Assembly: GCA_038532435.1 (NCBI GenBank)
Contig: JBCBAP010000010.1
Span: 21,336 to 85,335, forward strand
DNA from: JBCBAP01 sp038532435
GTDB taxonomy: Bacteria; Pseudomonadota; Alphaproteobacteria; Rhodobacterales; Rhodobacteraceae
Direction of reading: 5' to 3'
DNA: 64,000 nucleotides
The translations under genes and the position numbers were made by a program. This document shows, in pieces, positions 17,906 to 26,623 of the stretch. The notes beneath the pieces were generated by a model, which saw nothing but the letters and a program-made list of their open reading frames with translations, did not search any database and was not told where the DNA came from. Within the stretch, counting starts at the first letter, position 1. Every line of letters starts with the position of its first letter.

Positions 17906-18391
17906 ATGATCAGGCGAGCCACCCCCGATGACGCGGAAGCCGTCGGCGCACTCTGCCGGGCGAGCTATCCCGAAGGTTTCAAGTCCGCCTACGATGTGCG
18001 CACGTGCGAGGTGTTCCTCCCGATCCTGGTCAAGCCCTCGAATCTATTGCTCCGGTCCGGGAGGTTTTATGTGCTCGAGCGTGAGGGAGGGCAGGTTGCC
18101 TGCGGCGGGTGGAGCGTCGAGGATCCTGGGACCGGGGAGGTCGAAGAGGGTGTAGGGCACATCCGTCACCTTGCTGTCCATCCAGCCTGCTGGGGGCGGT
18201 CCTTTGGTGCGCAGCTTGTGCTGCACTGCCTTGCCGCCGCGCGGGATGCGGGGCTTACGCGGATGAAGGTTGCATCCAGCCTCAATGCTGCGGGCTTCTA
18301 TGCACGGATGGGGTTTGTGCCCGTCGGGCAGGCCATACTGAAACATGGTCGCGCGACATTCGTGTCGACGCGCATGGTCCGCGAGCTTTAG
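17906..18391 (+). CDS. GNAT family N-acetyltransferase
   Basis: 161 residues. MIRRATPDDAEAVGALCRAS is the standard beta1-alpha1 start; GHIRHLAVHPACWGRSFGAQLV holds the acetyl-CoA loop in degenerate form (R-x2-G-x-G/A); NAAGFYARMGFVPVG is the late NxxAxxxYxxxGF motif. The acceptor is unknown. The 3' end overlaps the convergent pcaQ stop by 4 bp. Confidence 0.82.
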   Translation: MIRRATPDDAEAVGALCRASYPEGFKSAYDVRTCEVFLPILVKPSNLLLRSGRFYVLEREGGQVACGGWSVEDPGTGEVEEGVGHIRHLAVHPACWGRSFGAQLVLHCLAAARDAGLTRMKVASSLNAAGFYARMGFVPVGQAILKHGRATFVSTRMVREL

Positions 18392-19302
18392 CTGTCGCCT
18401 CGCCGGTCGATCACAGCTGTTACCGCCCGCTGAAACACCTCAACGATCTCCGTGCGGGCCATGTCGGGGCGCGTCATCAGTCCGACGGGTCCGCTGGTCA
18501 GCGAGGTGTCGAACGGCAGTCGGGCAAGGACCCCGTCCGCGAGTTCTGCGGCCACGACCCCGCCTGAGATGATCCAGACCGCGTCCGTTGTCCGTGCATG
18601 GATCCTGCCGAACGCGCCGGAGACTGTCTCGATCCGGTCAGGGATCTGTCCGATCCCCTGCGCGATCAGCCAGCGGTCCACGAGGGGGCGGATCGCCGCC
18701 TTGGCCGGGGGAAAGATTACCGGCCAGTCGGGCAGGCGTTGCGGGTTGGGATCGTCCAGCAGCGGATGACCCGCCCGCACGACGAAAGCCACCTCCTCCA
18801 GATAGAGTTGCGTGAAGCTGATCCCCTGCATCGTCTCCGGCTCCCCCAGCCGACCGATGACGACATCAAGCGCGCCGAGACGCAGTTGATCGACGAGGTA
18901 GACGTGTGGTCCGTCAACGATCTGGAGCACCGCGCCCGGTCTGCGCGCCCTGACCTCCCGCGCCACGTCGGGCATCAGCGCGCCCGCGACGCTGGGTAGG
19001 GATCCGACGGTCAACCGCTCCGCCGCCTCCAGCCCCGCCCGCTCGATCCCGTCGAGGCCCTGCGACAGGGCCGCGAGCGACATGCGCGCGAAGTGGAGGA
19101 ACGCCGCCCCCTCTGCCGTCAGGGTGATGCCTGCGCGGCTGCGCAGCATCAGAGATGTGCCGAGGATCTCCTCAAGTTCCTTCAGCGTGCGGGAGATCGC
19201 GGGCTGGGTAAGCGACAGCATCTCCGCCGCAGCCTTCAGACTGCCCTGCCGGGCAATTTCCACGAAGCTTTGGATGTGGCGAAACTTGATCCTCGGGTCC
19301 AT
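18388..19302 (-). CDS. pcaQ: LysR regulator of the protocatechuate pathway
   Basis: 304 residues. RIKFRHIQSFVEIARQGSL followed by LTQPAISRTLKELEEILG is the characteristic PcaQ helix-turn-helix sequence. The C-terminal half is the effector domain. PcaQ activates pca genes with beta-ketoadipate-type ligands in Agrobacterium and Sinorhizobium. It is divergent from pobA, so the shared region 19303-19378 is the expected target. The canonical PcaQ box was not recognised there by eye. Start at ATG 19302 rather than 11 codons upstream, by alignment to the usual PcaQ start. Confidence 0.82.
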   Translation of the reverse strand: MDPRIKFRHIQSFVEIARQGSLKAAAEMLSLTQPAISRTLKELEEILGTSLMLRSRAGITLTAEGAAFLHFARMSLAALSQGLDGIERAGLEAAERLTVGSLPSVAGALMPDVAREVRARRPGAVLQIVDGPHVYLVDQLRLGALDVVIGRLGEPETMQGISFTQLYLEEVAFVVRAGHPLLDDPNPQRLPDWPVIFPPAKAAIRPLVDRWLIAQGIGQIPDRIETVSGAFGRIHARTTDAVWIISGGVVAAELADGVLARLPFDTSLTSGPVGLMTRPDMARTEIVEVFQRAVTAVIDRRGDS

Positions 19303-19378
19303 CAGTTGACGATACTGGTAATTTAAGTCTCTCAAAACTCAATTTACATGCTGATTTTGTTCATTCACGTTTCTTCCG

Positions 19379-20557
19379 ATGTCGAACATGCGGACACAGG
19401 TCGTGATCATCGGCGGTGGGCCATCTGGCCTGCTCCTGTCGCAGTTGTTGCATGTGCAGGGGATCGAGAGCGTAGTGCTCGAGCGGCGGACGAAGGAGCA
19501 TGTGCTCAGCCGGATCCGCGCTGGCGTGCTTGAGCGGGGTCTTCTGAGCCTCATGGAGGAGGCCGGGGTCGCCGACCGGATGCGCAGCGAGGGTTTCGCC
19601 CATGATGGCACGCTGCTGTCCTACGATGACGAGATGTTCCGCCTCGACTTCACGGAGCTCACCGGGCACGCGGTGATGGTCTACGGGCAGACGGAGGTCA
19701 CCCGGGACCTCTACGACGCGCGAGAGCGTGCTGGCGGTGCCCTGCGGTTCCGCGTTGAGGATGTGGTGATCCACGGGGCCGATACGGAAACGCCCCACGT
19801 CACCTATCGCGTGGACGAAGAGGAGCACCGCATCGACTGCGACTTCATCGCAGGCTGCGACGGCTTTCATGGCGTTAGCCGTCGGACCATACCAGAGGAG
19901 AAGCGCACCGAGTTCGAGAAGGTCTATCCCTTCGGCTGGCTCGGCATCCTGTCCGAAACCCCGCCGGTGAATGACGAACTGATCTACGCGAACTCAGAAC
20001 GCGGTTTCGCGCTCTGTTCCATGCGCAATGCGGGGCTCAGCCGATACTACATCCAGTGTTCAAGCGACGACCGGCCGGAGAACTGGTCCGATGAGGCGTT
20101 CTGGACCGAGCTTAGGCGCCGCATCCCGGCGGATCAGGCGGAGGGGCTGGTCACTGGACCATCGATCGAGAAATCGATCGCGCCCCTCCGGTCCTTCGTC
20201 TGTGAGCCGATGCAATGGGGGCGCCTGTTTCTGTGCGGGGACGCAGCGCACATCGTGCCCCCCACGGGGGCGAAGGGCCTCAACACCGCCGCATCGGACG
20301 TGCACTACCTGCACGATGCACTCACCCGTTACTACCGGGCGGGAGACCGGGACGGCATCGCGGGCTATTCCATGCGGGCGCTGGCGCGGGTCTGGAAGGC
20401 GGAACGGTTCAGCTGGTGGTTCTCCTCCCTCATGCACCGGTTCCCAGACCAATCGCCCTTTGACCGCAAGATGCAGGTGGCGGAGCTGGCCTTCCTGCGG
20501 ACCAACCGCGCCGCCCGACAGGCGATGGCGGAAAACTATGTCGGCCTGCCGTACTGA
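19379..20557 (+). CDS. pobA: 4-hydroxybenzoate 3-monooxygenase
   Basis: 392 residues, the normal PHBH length. FAD-binding GGGPSG (12-17), RIRAGVLE near residue 46, and GDAAHIVPPTGAKGLNTA near 285 for the second FAD/NADPH motif. The final AENYVGLPY matches PobA ends. It hydroxylates 4-hydroxybenzoate to protocatechuate with NADPH and O2. First gene of the pob-pca run; pcaC follows after 3 bp. Confidence 0.95.
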   Translation: MSNMRTQVVIIGGGPSGLLLSQLLHVQGIESVVLERRTKEHVLSRIRAGVLERGLLSLMEEAGVADRMRSEGFAHDGTLLSYDDEMFRLDFTELTGHAVMVYGQTEVTRDLYDARERAGGALRFRVEDVVIHGADTETPHVTYRVDEEEHRIDCDFIAGCDGFHGVSRRTIPEEKRTEFEKVYPFGWLGILSETPPVNDELIYANSERGFALCSMRNAGLSRYYIQCSSDDRPENWSDEAFWTELRRRIPADQAEGLVTGPSIEKSIAPLRSFVCEPMQWGRLFLCGDAAHIVPPTGAKGLNTAASDVHYLHDALTRYYRAGDRDGIAGYSMRALARVWKAERFSWWFSSLMHRFPDQSPFDRKMQVAELAFLRTNRAARQAMAENYVGLPY

Positions 20558-20560
20558 CCG

Positions 20561-20953
20561 ATGAGCGAGGATCCTGCCATGTCCGACCGACCGAGCAAGG
20601 GGATGCGCGTGCGCCGCGCCGTGCTGGGGGACACCCACGTGGACCGCGCGGAGGCCGCCAAGACCGACTTCGATGCGCCGTTCCAGAACCTGATCACCGA
20701 GGCAGCATGGGGCACGGTCTGGGCGGGGGACGGCATCTCGCTCCGGGAGCGGTCCATGCTGACGCTGGCCCTGCTGGCGGCCCTCGGCAACTTCGACGAG
20801 ATCCCGATGCACATCCGCGCGACCGTGCGCACCGGGGCCAGCAAACGCGACGTGCTGGAAGCGTTCCAGCATGTCGCGATCTATGCGGGCGTGCCCCGGG
20901 CCAACCGGGCGATCAAGATCGCGAAAGAAACCTTTGCTGAGATGGAAAAGTAG
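20561..20953 (+). CDS. pcaC: 4-carboxymuconolactone decarboxylase
   Basis: 130 residues of the CMD family. The conserved core SLRERSMLTLALLAALGN then FDEIPMHIRA and AFQHVAIYAGVPRANRAI is present. It turns gamma-carboxymuconolactone into beta-ketoadipate enol-lactone. A second ATG at 20579 (SDRPSKGMRVRRAVLG) gives the more usual PcaC start. Confidence 0.9.
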   Translation: MSEDPAMSDRPSKGMRVRRAVLGDTHVDRAEAAKTDFDAPFQNLITEAAWGTVWAGDGISLRERSMLTLALLAALGNFDEIPMHIRATVRTGASKRDVLEAFQHVAIYAGVPRANRAIKIAKETFAEMEK

Positions 20954-20988
20954 GGAACGGTGGTCGGACACGAAAGAGGGGGCCGCGG

Positions 20989-21717
20989 ATGAGCGAGCCG
21001 GAACATTTCATCCACCGGGACTGGGACCGGCAGCCGCCAGCCTTCACTCCCGGCTACAAGACCACGGTCGCCCGTTCCCCCCGGTTCGCGCTCATCAGCC
21101 TCGATCAGACGCTGACGGAAAGGACCGGCCCCGTCTTCGGCGATGGCCATCTTTGCGCCGGGGACAATGACCTGCTGACCAATCACGCAGCCCCCGGGCA
21201 GACGGCGATCGGCGAGCGAATCATGCTCCATGGCCGGATCGTCGATCAGGACGGACGACCCGTGAAGGGCACCCTCGTGGAAATTTGGCAGGCAAATGCT
21301 GGCGGGCGCTACCGCCATGTGAACGACCGCTATGTCGCGCCGCTCGACCCGAATTTTGGCGGCTGCGGGCGGACGGTCACGGATCAGGATGGCTGGTACC
21401 GGTTCAGGACGGTGAAGCCCGGAGCCTATCCCTGGCGCAATCGGGGTAACGACTGGCGCCCCGCCCATGTGCACTTCTCGCTCTTCGGCCAGGGGCTCGC
21501 GCAGCGGCTGATCACCCAGTGCTATTTCGAGGGGGATCCGCTGATCCCACTCTGCCCGATTGTGGCAACGCTTGGCGATCGGGAGGCGGTCGCCGACCTT
21601 GTCGCGCGGCTTGATCTTGAGGCGACCTTGCCCCTCGACACCATCGCTTACCGGTTTGACATCGTATTGCGCGGGCGACGGGCAACCTATTTCGAGAACC
21701 GGCCGGAGGGCATGTGA
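20989..21717 (+). CDS. pcaH: Protocatechuate 3,4-dioxygenase beta subunit
   Basis: 242 residues. The non-haem Fe(III) ligands are visible: Tyr108 (GGRYRH), Tyr147 (GAYPWRN), His160 and His162 (RPAHVHFS). It cleaves protocatechuate between the hydroxyl groups to 3-carboxy-cis,cis-muconate, with PcaG. The gene overlaps pcaG at the stop codon (TGATG). Confidence 0.95.
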   Translation: MSEPEHFIHRDWDRQPPAFTPGYKTTVARSPRFALISLDQTLTERTGPVFGDGHLCAGDNDLLTNHAAPGQTAIGERIMLHGRIVDQDGRPVKGTLVEIWQANAGGRYRHVNDRYVAPLDPNFGGCGRTVTDQDGWYRFRTVKPGAYPWRNRGNDWRPAHVHFSLFGQGLAQRLITQCYFEGDPLIPLCPIVATLGDREAVADLVARLDLEATLPLDTIAYRFDIVLRGRRATYFENRPEGM

Positions 21718-22331
21718 TGAAACGTCCTGGAGCGCGGCTCAAGGAAACACCGTCGCAGACTGCCGGACCCTTCGTCCATATCGGGACCGCGCCGGACATG
21801 GCGGGGCTCGACCGGCAGGGATGGTCCCTTGGCTGCGATATTGCCGGGCCTGAGGCGCGGGGGGAGCGCATCCGCATCGAGGGCATGCTGTTCGACGGGT
21901 CGGGCAGCCCGGTGCGCGACGCGATGATCGAGGTCTGGCAGTCGAACGCAGATGGCGTCTACGCAAGCGGTGAGCAGGCCGCAGTGGTCGAACCCGGGTT
22001 TCGCGGATGGGGTCGCGCCTTCACCCAGTTCGACAGCGGGGAGTGGAGCATCGATACGGTGAAGCCGGGACCGGTTCCCGGCCCGGACGGGCGGATGATG
22101 GCCCCGCACCTCGCCCTCTGGATCGCGGCCCGCGGGATCAATATCGGTCTGCACACCCGCCTCTACTTCGACGATGAGGTGGACGCCAACGAGGCCGACC
22201 CGGTTCTGGGTCTGATCGAGATGCGAACCCGGCGCGACACCCTGATCGCCCGCCGGGTCGGGGACGCGCCGCTTTACCGCTTCGATATCCGGCTGCAGGG
22301 GGAGGGGGAGACCGTCTTCTTCGATGTCTAA
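21717..22331 (+). CDS. pcaG: Protocatechuate 3,4-dioxygenase alpha subunit
   Basis: 204 residues. The KETPSQTAGPFVHIG start is typical of PcaG, and the fold matches PcaH but lacks the iron ligands, as expected. ATG 21717 overlaps the pcaH stop by one base; a GTG 3 bp upstream is an alternative. The 3' end overlaps the next gene by 8 bp, so translation of all three is coupled. Confidence 0.94.
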   Translation: MKRPGARLKETPSQTAGPFVHIGTAPDMAGLDRQGWSLGCDIAGPEARGERIRIEGMLFDGSGSPVRDAMIEVWQSNADGVYASGEQAAVVEPGFRGWGRAFTQFDSGEWSIDTVKPGPVPGPDGRMMAPHLALWIAARGINIGLHTRLYFDDEVDANEADPVLGLIEMRTRRDTLIARRVGDAPLYRFDIRLQGEGETVFFDV

Positions 22332-23157
22332 GCCCTGCATCATCTGTGTGGCCATCACCGGCTCCGTTCCGACGAAGGCGGACAATCCTGCGGTGCCGAT
22401 CACTGTCGCCGAACAGGTCGAGAGCACGCAGGAGGCGTTCGAGGCCGGTGCAAGCATCGCGCATTGCCATGTGCGCGACGATGATGGCCTGCCGACATCC
22501 GATCCGGACCGATTTGCACGGCTGAAGGAGGGGATCGAGCGGCATTGCCCGGGCATGATCGTGCAGCTTTCAACTGGCGGGCGGTCCGGTGCGGGTACGG
22601 CCCGCGGGGGGATGCTGCCGCTCAGGCCCGACATGGCCTCTCTGTCCGTCGGGTCCAACAACTTTCCCACCCGCGTCTACGAGAACCCGCCGGACCTTGT
22701 CGACTGGCTCGCCCGCGAGATGCGAACGCACGGAGTGAAGCCGGAGATCGAGGCCTTCGACCTAAGCCACATCCACCAGGCCGTTGCCATGAACCGGGAC
22801 GGGCGGATCGCGGGGCGTCTCTACGTCCAGTTCGTCATGGGGGTGAAGAACGCGATGCCCGTTGACCGCGACGTATTCGACTACTACCGCCGCACCATTG
22901 CGCGGCTGGCGCCTGAGGCGGAGTGGTGCGGCGCGGGAATCGGTCGTGACCAACTCATGGTCAACGAGTGGTGCATCGCCGCCGGCGGGCACACACGCAC
23001 CGGTCTGGAGGACAATGTCCGGCTCGACCGGGACACCCTGGCACCTTCCAACGCAGCGCTTGTGACGCGCGCTGTGGAGATCTGCGACAGGTACGAACGC
23101 CCTGTTGCAACGTGCAAACAGGCCCGCGACATCCTCGATCTGCCCCTGCGCGCCTGA
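22324..23157 (+). CDS. Beta-keto acid cleavage enzyme (BKACE, DUF849)
   Basis: 277 residues. The family's zinc motif HCHVRDDDG (46-54 region) and SLSVGSNNFPTRVYENPP are clear. BKACE enzymes condense a beta-keto acid with acetyl-CoA, giving acetoacetate and a new CoA ester; Kce of lysine fermentation is one. Translational coupling to pcaG suggests that the substrate is beta-ketoadipate or a related product, which would yield succinyl-CoA directly. That substrate is inferred. No pcaB, pcaD, pcaI or pcaJ is in the window. Confidence 0.85.
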   Translation: MSKPCIICVAITGSVPTKADNPAVPITVAEQVESTQEAFEAGASIAHCHVRDDDGLPTSDPDRFARLKEGIERHCPGMIVQLSTGGRSGAGTARGGMLPLRPDMASLSVGSNNFPTRVYENPPDLVDWLAREMRTHGVKPEIEAFDLSHIHQAVAMNRDGRIAGRLYVQFVMGVKNAMPVDRDVFDYYRRTIARLAPEAEWCGAGIGRDQLMVNEWCIAAGGHTRTGLEDNVRLDRDTLAPSNAALVTRAVEICDRYERPVATCKQARDILDLPLRA

Positions 23158-23190
23158 GGCGGTGCGACCCGGCGCCCCGGCCCAAAACTG

Positions 23191-23218
23191 TTTACAGGCG
23201 GCTTTGAATACCTATTCA
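23191..23218 (+). promoter_or_regulatory. Candidate promoter and small palindrome upstream of hpsN
   Basis: TTTACA (23191-23196) and TATTCA (23213-23218) are 16 bp apart and could be -35 and -10 boxes. TGAATA-CC-TATTCA (23205-23218) is also a perfect inverted repeat, so a regulator could bind over the -10. It suggests hpsN has its own transcription start. Confidence 0.4.
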
Positions 23219-23288
23219 TAGGGGCAGCGCATGTCCGAACGGCCCCGGATCGAGGGGCCTGAAACGGATCGAGATCGGAGGAAACCCC

Positions 23289-24599
23289 ATGGCTATCGAA
23301 CATCTGAAGTCGAGTAAGTCCGAGTCCGAGAAGGCAGAAGACGACGCAAATGTCCGGCGCATCGTTGAAGGAACGCTTGCGGACATCTCAGCGCGCGGCG
23401 ATGCGGCCGTCCGGGACCTGTCGATGAAGTTCGACAAGTTCGAGCGGGAGAGCTTTCGCCTCACACCCTCGGAGATCGATGCGGCGATGCAGCGGGTCTC
23501 CACCCGCGATATGGAGGACATCCGTTTCGCCCAGACCCAGATCCGCCGGTTTGCCGAGGCGCAAAAATCTTCCATGACCGATGTGGAGGTGGAGACGCTT
23601 CCCGGCGTTGTGCTCGGCCACAAGAACATCCCCGTGCAGTCGGTGGGCTGCTATGTCCCAGGCGGCAAGTTTCCCATGGTGGCTTCTGCCCACATGTCCG
23701 TTCTGACAGCCAATGTGGCTGGTGTGCCGCGGATCGTCGCCTCCGCCCCCCCGGTCGCCGGGGAGCCGCATCCGGCCATCGTCGCGGCGATGCATATGGG
23801 CGGCGCCCACGAGATCTATGTGCTTGGCGGTATCCAGGCGGTGGGGGCAATGGCCCTCGGGACCGAGACCATCGACCCGGTGCACATGCTCGTCGGGCCT
23901 GGCAATGCCTTTGTCGCAGAGGCCAAGCGACAGCTCTACGGACGGGTTGGCATTGATCTCTTCGCAGGCCCGACGGAGACGATGGTGATCGCCGACGAGA
24001 CGGTCGATGCGGAACTGTGCGCGACCGACCTGCTCGGGCAGGCGGAGCATGGGTACAATTCCCCCGCCTGCCTGATCACGAACTCCCGCAAACTTGCCGA
24101 CGCCACGCTGGTGGAGATCGACCGGCTGCTCGATATGTTGCCGACGGCGGAGACTGCGTCCGCCTCCTGGCGGGACTATGGTGACGTCATCGTCTGCGAT
24201 ACCTATGAGGAGATGCTGCAGGTCGCCGATGACATGGCCTACGAGCATGTTCAGGTCATGACCGACCGGGACGACTGGTTCCTCGACAACATGACCTGCT
24301 ACGGCGCGCTGTTCCTCGGGCCCCGCACCAACGTTGCCAACGGCGACAAGGTGATCGGCACCAACCACACGCTGCCGACGAAAAAGGCCGGGCGCTATAC
24401 CGGTGGGCTCTGGGTCGGCAAGTTCATGAAGACCCATTCCTACCAGCGCATCGAGAGCGACGAGGCCGCTGCAATGATCGGCGAATACGGCTCCCGTCTG
24501 TGCATGCTGGAAGGGTTCGTCGGACATGCGGAACAGTGCAACATCCGCGTCCGGCGCTACGGTCGCCGCAATGTAGCCTACGGTACCGCAGCGGAGTGA
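23289..24599 (+). CDS. hpsN: Sulfopropanediol 3-dehydrogenase / histidinol dehydrogenase family protein
   Basis: 436 residues of the HisD family. Seen are GCYVPGGKFPMVASAHMS, VGPGNAFVAEAKRQLYG, DLFAGPTET, LGQAEHGYNSPA (zinc Gln/His) and TNHTLPT plus GHAEQCNIR. The details, especially FAGPTETMVIADE with TKKAGRYTGGLWVGKF, match HpsN, which oxidises (R)-2,3-dihydroxypropane-1-sulfonate to sulfolactate in roseobacters, rather than biosynthetic HisD, which belongs in a his operon. No other hps or sulfolactate gene is near, so substrate assignment is moderate. It is 131 bp from the pca genes. Confidence 0.72.
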   Translation: MAIEHLKSSKSESEKAEDDANVRRIVEGTLADISARGDAAVRDLSMKFDKFERESFRLTPSEIDAAMQRVSTRDMEDIRFAQTQIRRFAEAQKSSMTDVEVETLPGVVLGHKNIPVQSVGCYVPGGKFPMVASAHMSVLTANVAGVPRIVASAPPVAGEPHPAIVAAMHMGGAHEIYVLGGIQAVGAMALGTETIDPVHMLVGPGNAFVAEAKRQLYGRVGIDLFAGPTETMVIADETVDAELCATDLLGQAEHGYNSPACLITNSRKLADATLVEIDRLLDMLPTAETASASWRDYGDVIVCDTYEEMLQVADDMAYEHVQVMTDRDDWFLDNMTCYGALFLGPRTNVANGDKVIGTNHTLPTKKAGRYTGGLWVGKFMKTHSYQRIESDEAAAMIGEYGSRLCMLEGFVGHAEQCNIRVRRYGRRNVAYGTAAE

Positions 24600-24722
24600 T
24601 CCGGGGCGAATTCCACGGTCGTTGAATTCTGCCTGCTTGAAGCTGTGGAAGCTTTGAGAAGATGGCCGGAGGTGCTGAACAATCGCTCCCCGACGAGATC
24701 GCCAGACCTTCGTGCGGCGCGG

Positions 24723-26510
24723 CTAGACCGCTTCTGCCGGTGAGCTGACCATGTGTTTCAGCGCAGCCGCGGCGCGGTCGGGGTTCAGATAGAGTGCCAT
24801 CTGACCGGCCCCCTCCAGGATGTCGCAGACCGCGTCGGGCCGAGTCGCGCAATACCGTTCGACCGCGCTCGCCATCATGAAACGGTGCGCCCGCCCGTGG
24901 AAGAATGTCCAGGGCACCGAAGGTCCGGCGGGCGCCCAGTCCGACGACCAGAGCGCGATGTCCTCGACGATCTGGTTGCTGTTCTCGAAGCTGAAGGCGA
25001 TGTTCTCCCGGGTGATCCGGTAGAATTTCCGGTTGCTCAGGAGCGCGCAATCCTCCGGATCGTCCTTGAAGAAATAGCCGACGATGCGGTCTTCCCCCTC
25101 CGGTCCGCTGTGAAACAGGCGGGCGGCGGTGCGGTAGCCCATGCGCAGGGCGATGGGCAGATAATGTCCTGCAAGGATGCTGCGCCGCGCGTTCGGGGGG
25201 GCATCGGCGAACGCGGCCAGGGATTTTGCCGGTGCGCCGCAAGACAGCAAGCCGACACCCTGCACCGCGTGATCCGCAGCGAGGCCAGCAGCGGCCCGGG
25301 CCGCGAGCACAGCGCCCTCCCGATGACCGACACAGAGCAGGGGACGCTCCCGGGACAGGCCCAGATCCTCCAAGATCGCCCGACAATCGGAGAGCAGCGC
25401 CGGACCACCGTCCGTCCATTTTGGTCCCCGAGCGGAGAGACCGAAGCCGGGGCGGAAAGGTGCGATCACCCGGAACCCCGCGCGGATGAAGGCTGCGCGG
25501 ACCTCCGGCGTTTCCTCCGGTCGCGAGGACGTGGTCAGATAGAGCATCGTATGTCCGTCCGGAGGTCCGTAGACCGCGTAGCTCAGGACGCGGCCCCCGG
25601 GACGGACAACTTCCCGGAGATCAACCGGGTTTGATGCGTTCGCACCGGTTTGATCCAGTGGATCGAGCGCCATCAGGTGCTGGAACATGGTGAAAAACTG
25701 GATGAGCCCGGCCTGACGCTGCGCGCCCGTCTTGAACATCATGGTCTTGATCTGGCTGCGGACCGTCTCGACGCTCCGATCCCGGTGCCGGGCAATGTCT
25801 GCGGCGGAAAGGCCGGAGCACAGCATCCGCCCGATCGCAACCTCGGTGTCCGACAGGCCCATGACCGCCTTCAAACCCTCATCGACCTCCGTCGACCAGG
25901 AGGAGGCGGAGAACCGGATTACGTAGCCGATGTTTGTGTCGGCGAGGCGTACATGGGCCGGAGCTTCCACCACGATCGCGACGACCGGATGATCCGTATC
26001 GTCCGGCTGCAGGTGCAGGGCGTGGCTCCCGGTCTTGGCAATCGCCTCCCGGACCTCCGCGACGGCTGACCGGTTCGCGGGCAGCGACGCCTCCAGCGCC
26101 GCGAGCGACTGACCGGCCGCGCGTGCAGTCTTGCTCAGGTGCCGGATCTCGAAATCGTCCGAAAGGAACAGCGTCGGGACCGACTGGCCATCCAGAAACC
26201 CGGTCAGGATCTGCGCGCTGTCGAGCCGGGGATCCGCGGCGACCTCAAGGGCGCTGTCAAAGTGGTCATCCAGTTCCGATGCTTCGATTAGGAAGCGTGC
26301 GGATTCAAGGTCACCATCGAGTTTCGATGCGCTCCACCGGTCCCAGGACGCGATGAGATCGTCGAATCGTCGCGGATCCAGAGCGACCGCATAGGCAACT
26401 TTGATGAGTTCGACCGCAGAATCACGTTTCAATCCAGTGCGCCTCAGGGCTTTTCGTTTGTCATCGAAGATGTAGCACGCGGATTGGAAGTCGACCAAAG
26501 CTTTCCCCAC
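24723..26510 (-). CDS. LuxR-type DNA-binding domain fused to a catalytically dead alpha/beta-hydrolase
   Basis: 595 residues. Residues 1-205 are a poorly defined sensor-like region. Residues 214-272 are a LuxR/GerE helix-turn-helix (LSDTEVAIGRMLCSGLSAAD, SVETVRSQIKTMMFKTGAQR). Residues 300-595 have the alpha/beta-hydrolase fold (VIAPFRPGFGLS at 348-359). The nucleophile elbow reads GHREG (395-399), with Arg397 where Ser is expected, and the usual GxGH near the end is GAGQ with Gln570 for the catalytic His. Both catalytic positions are lost, so the domain is likely a ligand sensor. DNA binding lies in the middle of the chain, which is unusual. Target genes unknown. Confidence 0.8.
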   Translation of the reverse strand: MGKALVDFQSACYIFDDKRKALRRTGLKRDSAVELIKVAYAVALDPRRFDDLIASWDRWSASKLDGDLESARFLIEASELDDHFDSALEVAADPRLDSAQILTGFLDGQSVPTLFLSDDFEIRHLSKTARAAGQSLAALEASLPANRSAVAEVREAIAKTGSHALHLQPDDTDHPVVAIVVEAPAHVRLADTNIGYVIRFSASSWSTEVDEGLKAVMGLSDTEVAIGRMLCSGLSAADIARHRDRSVETVRSQIKTMMFKTGAQRQAGLIQFFTMFQHLMALDPLDQTGANASNPVDLREVVRPGGRVLSYAVYGPPDGHTMLYLTTSSRPEETPEVRAAFIRAGFRVIAPFRPGFGLSARGPKWTDGGPALLSDCRAILEDLGLSRERPLLCVGHREGAVLAARAAAGLAADHAVQGVGLLSCGAPAKSLAAFADAPPNARRSILAGHYLPIALRMGYRTAARLFHSGPEGEDRIVGYFFKDDPEDCALLSNRKFYRITRENIAFSFENSNQIVEDIALWSSDWAPAGPSVPWTFFHGRAHRFMMASAVERYCATRPDAVCDILEGAGQMALYLNPDRAAAALKHMVSSPAEAV

Positions 26511-26572
26511 ATGTGGGGAGGGACCCTTTGCCGCGACGCGTTGCGTGTGATCGCGCTGTCGTCTGAAAGGCG

Positions 26573-26597
26573 CGAGCCGCCCGGGCAGGGCGGCTCG
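26573..26597 (-). terminator. Strong hairpin downstream of cytochrome b561
   Basis: CGAGCCGCCC (26573-26582) pairs with GGGCGGCTCG (26588-26597) in a perfect 10-bp stem with a 5-nt loop, 26 bp after the cytochrome stop on the minus strand. The following minus-strand sequence has only a TTT, so it may be a factor-assisted terminator. Confidence 0.6.
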
Positions 26598-26623
26598 TCG
26601 GATGTCGAAAAGGTGGGCGATGT

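Noticed and set aside
19303..19378. PcaQ binding box between pcaQ and pobA
   Set aside because: No convincing ATAACC-N4-GGTTAA-like site was found by eye, so no site is annotated.
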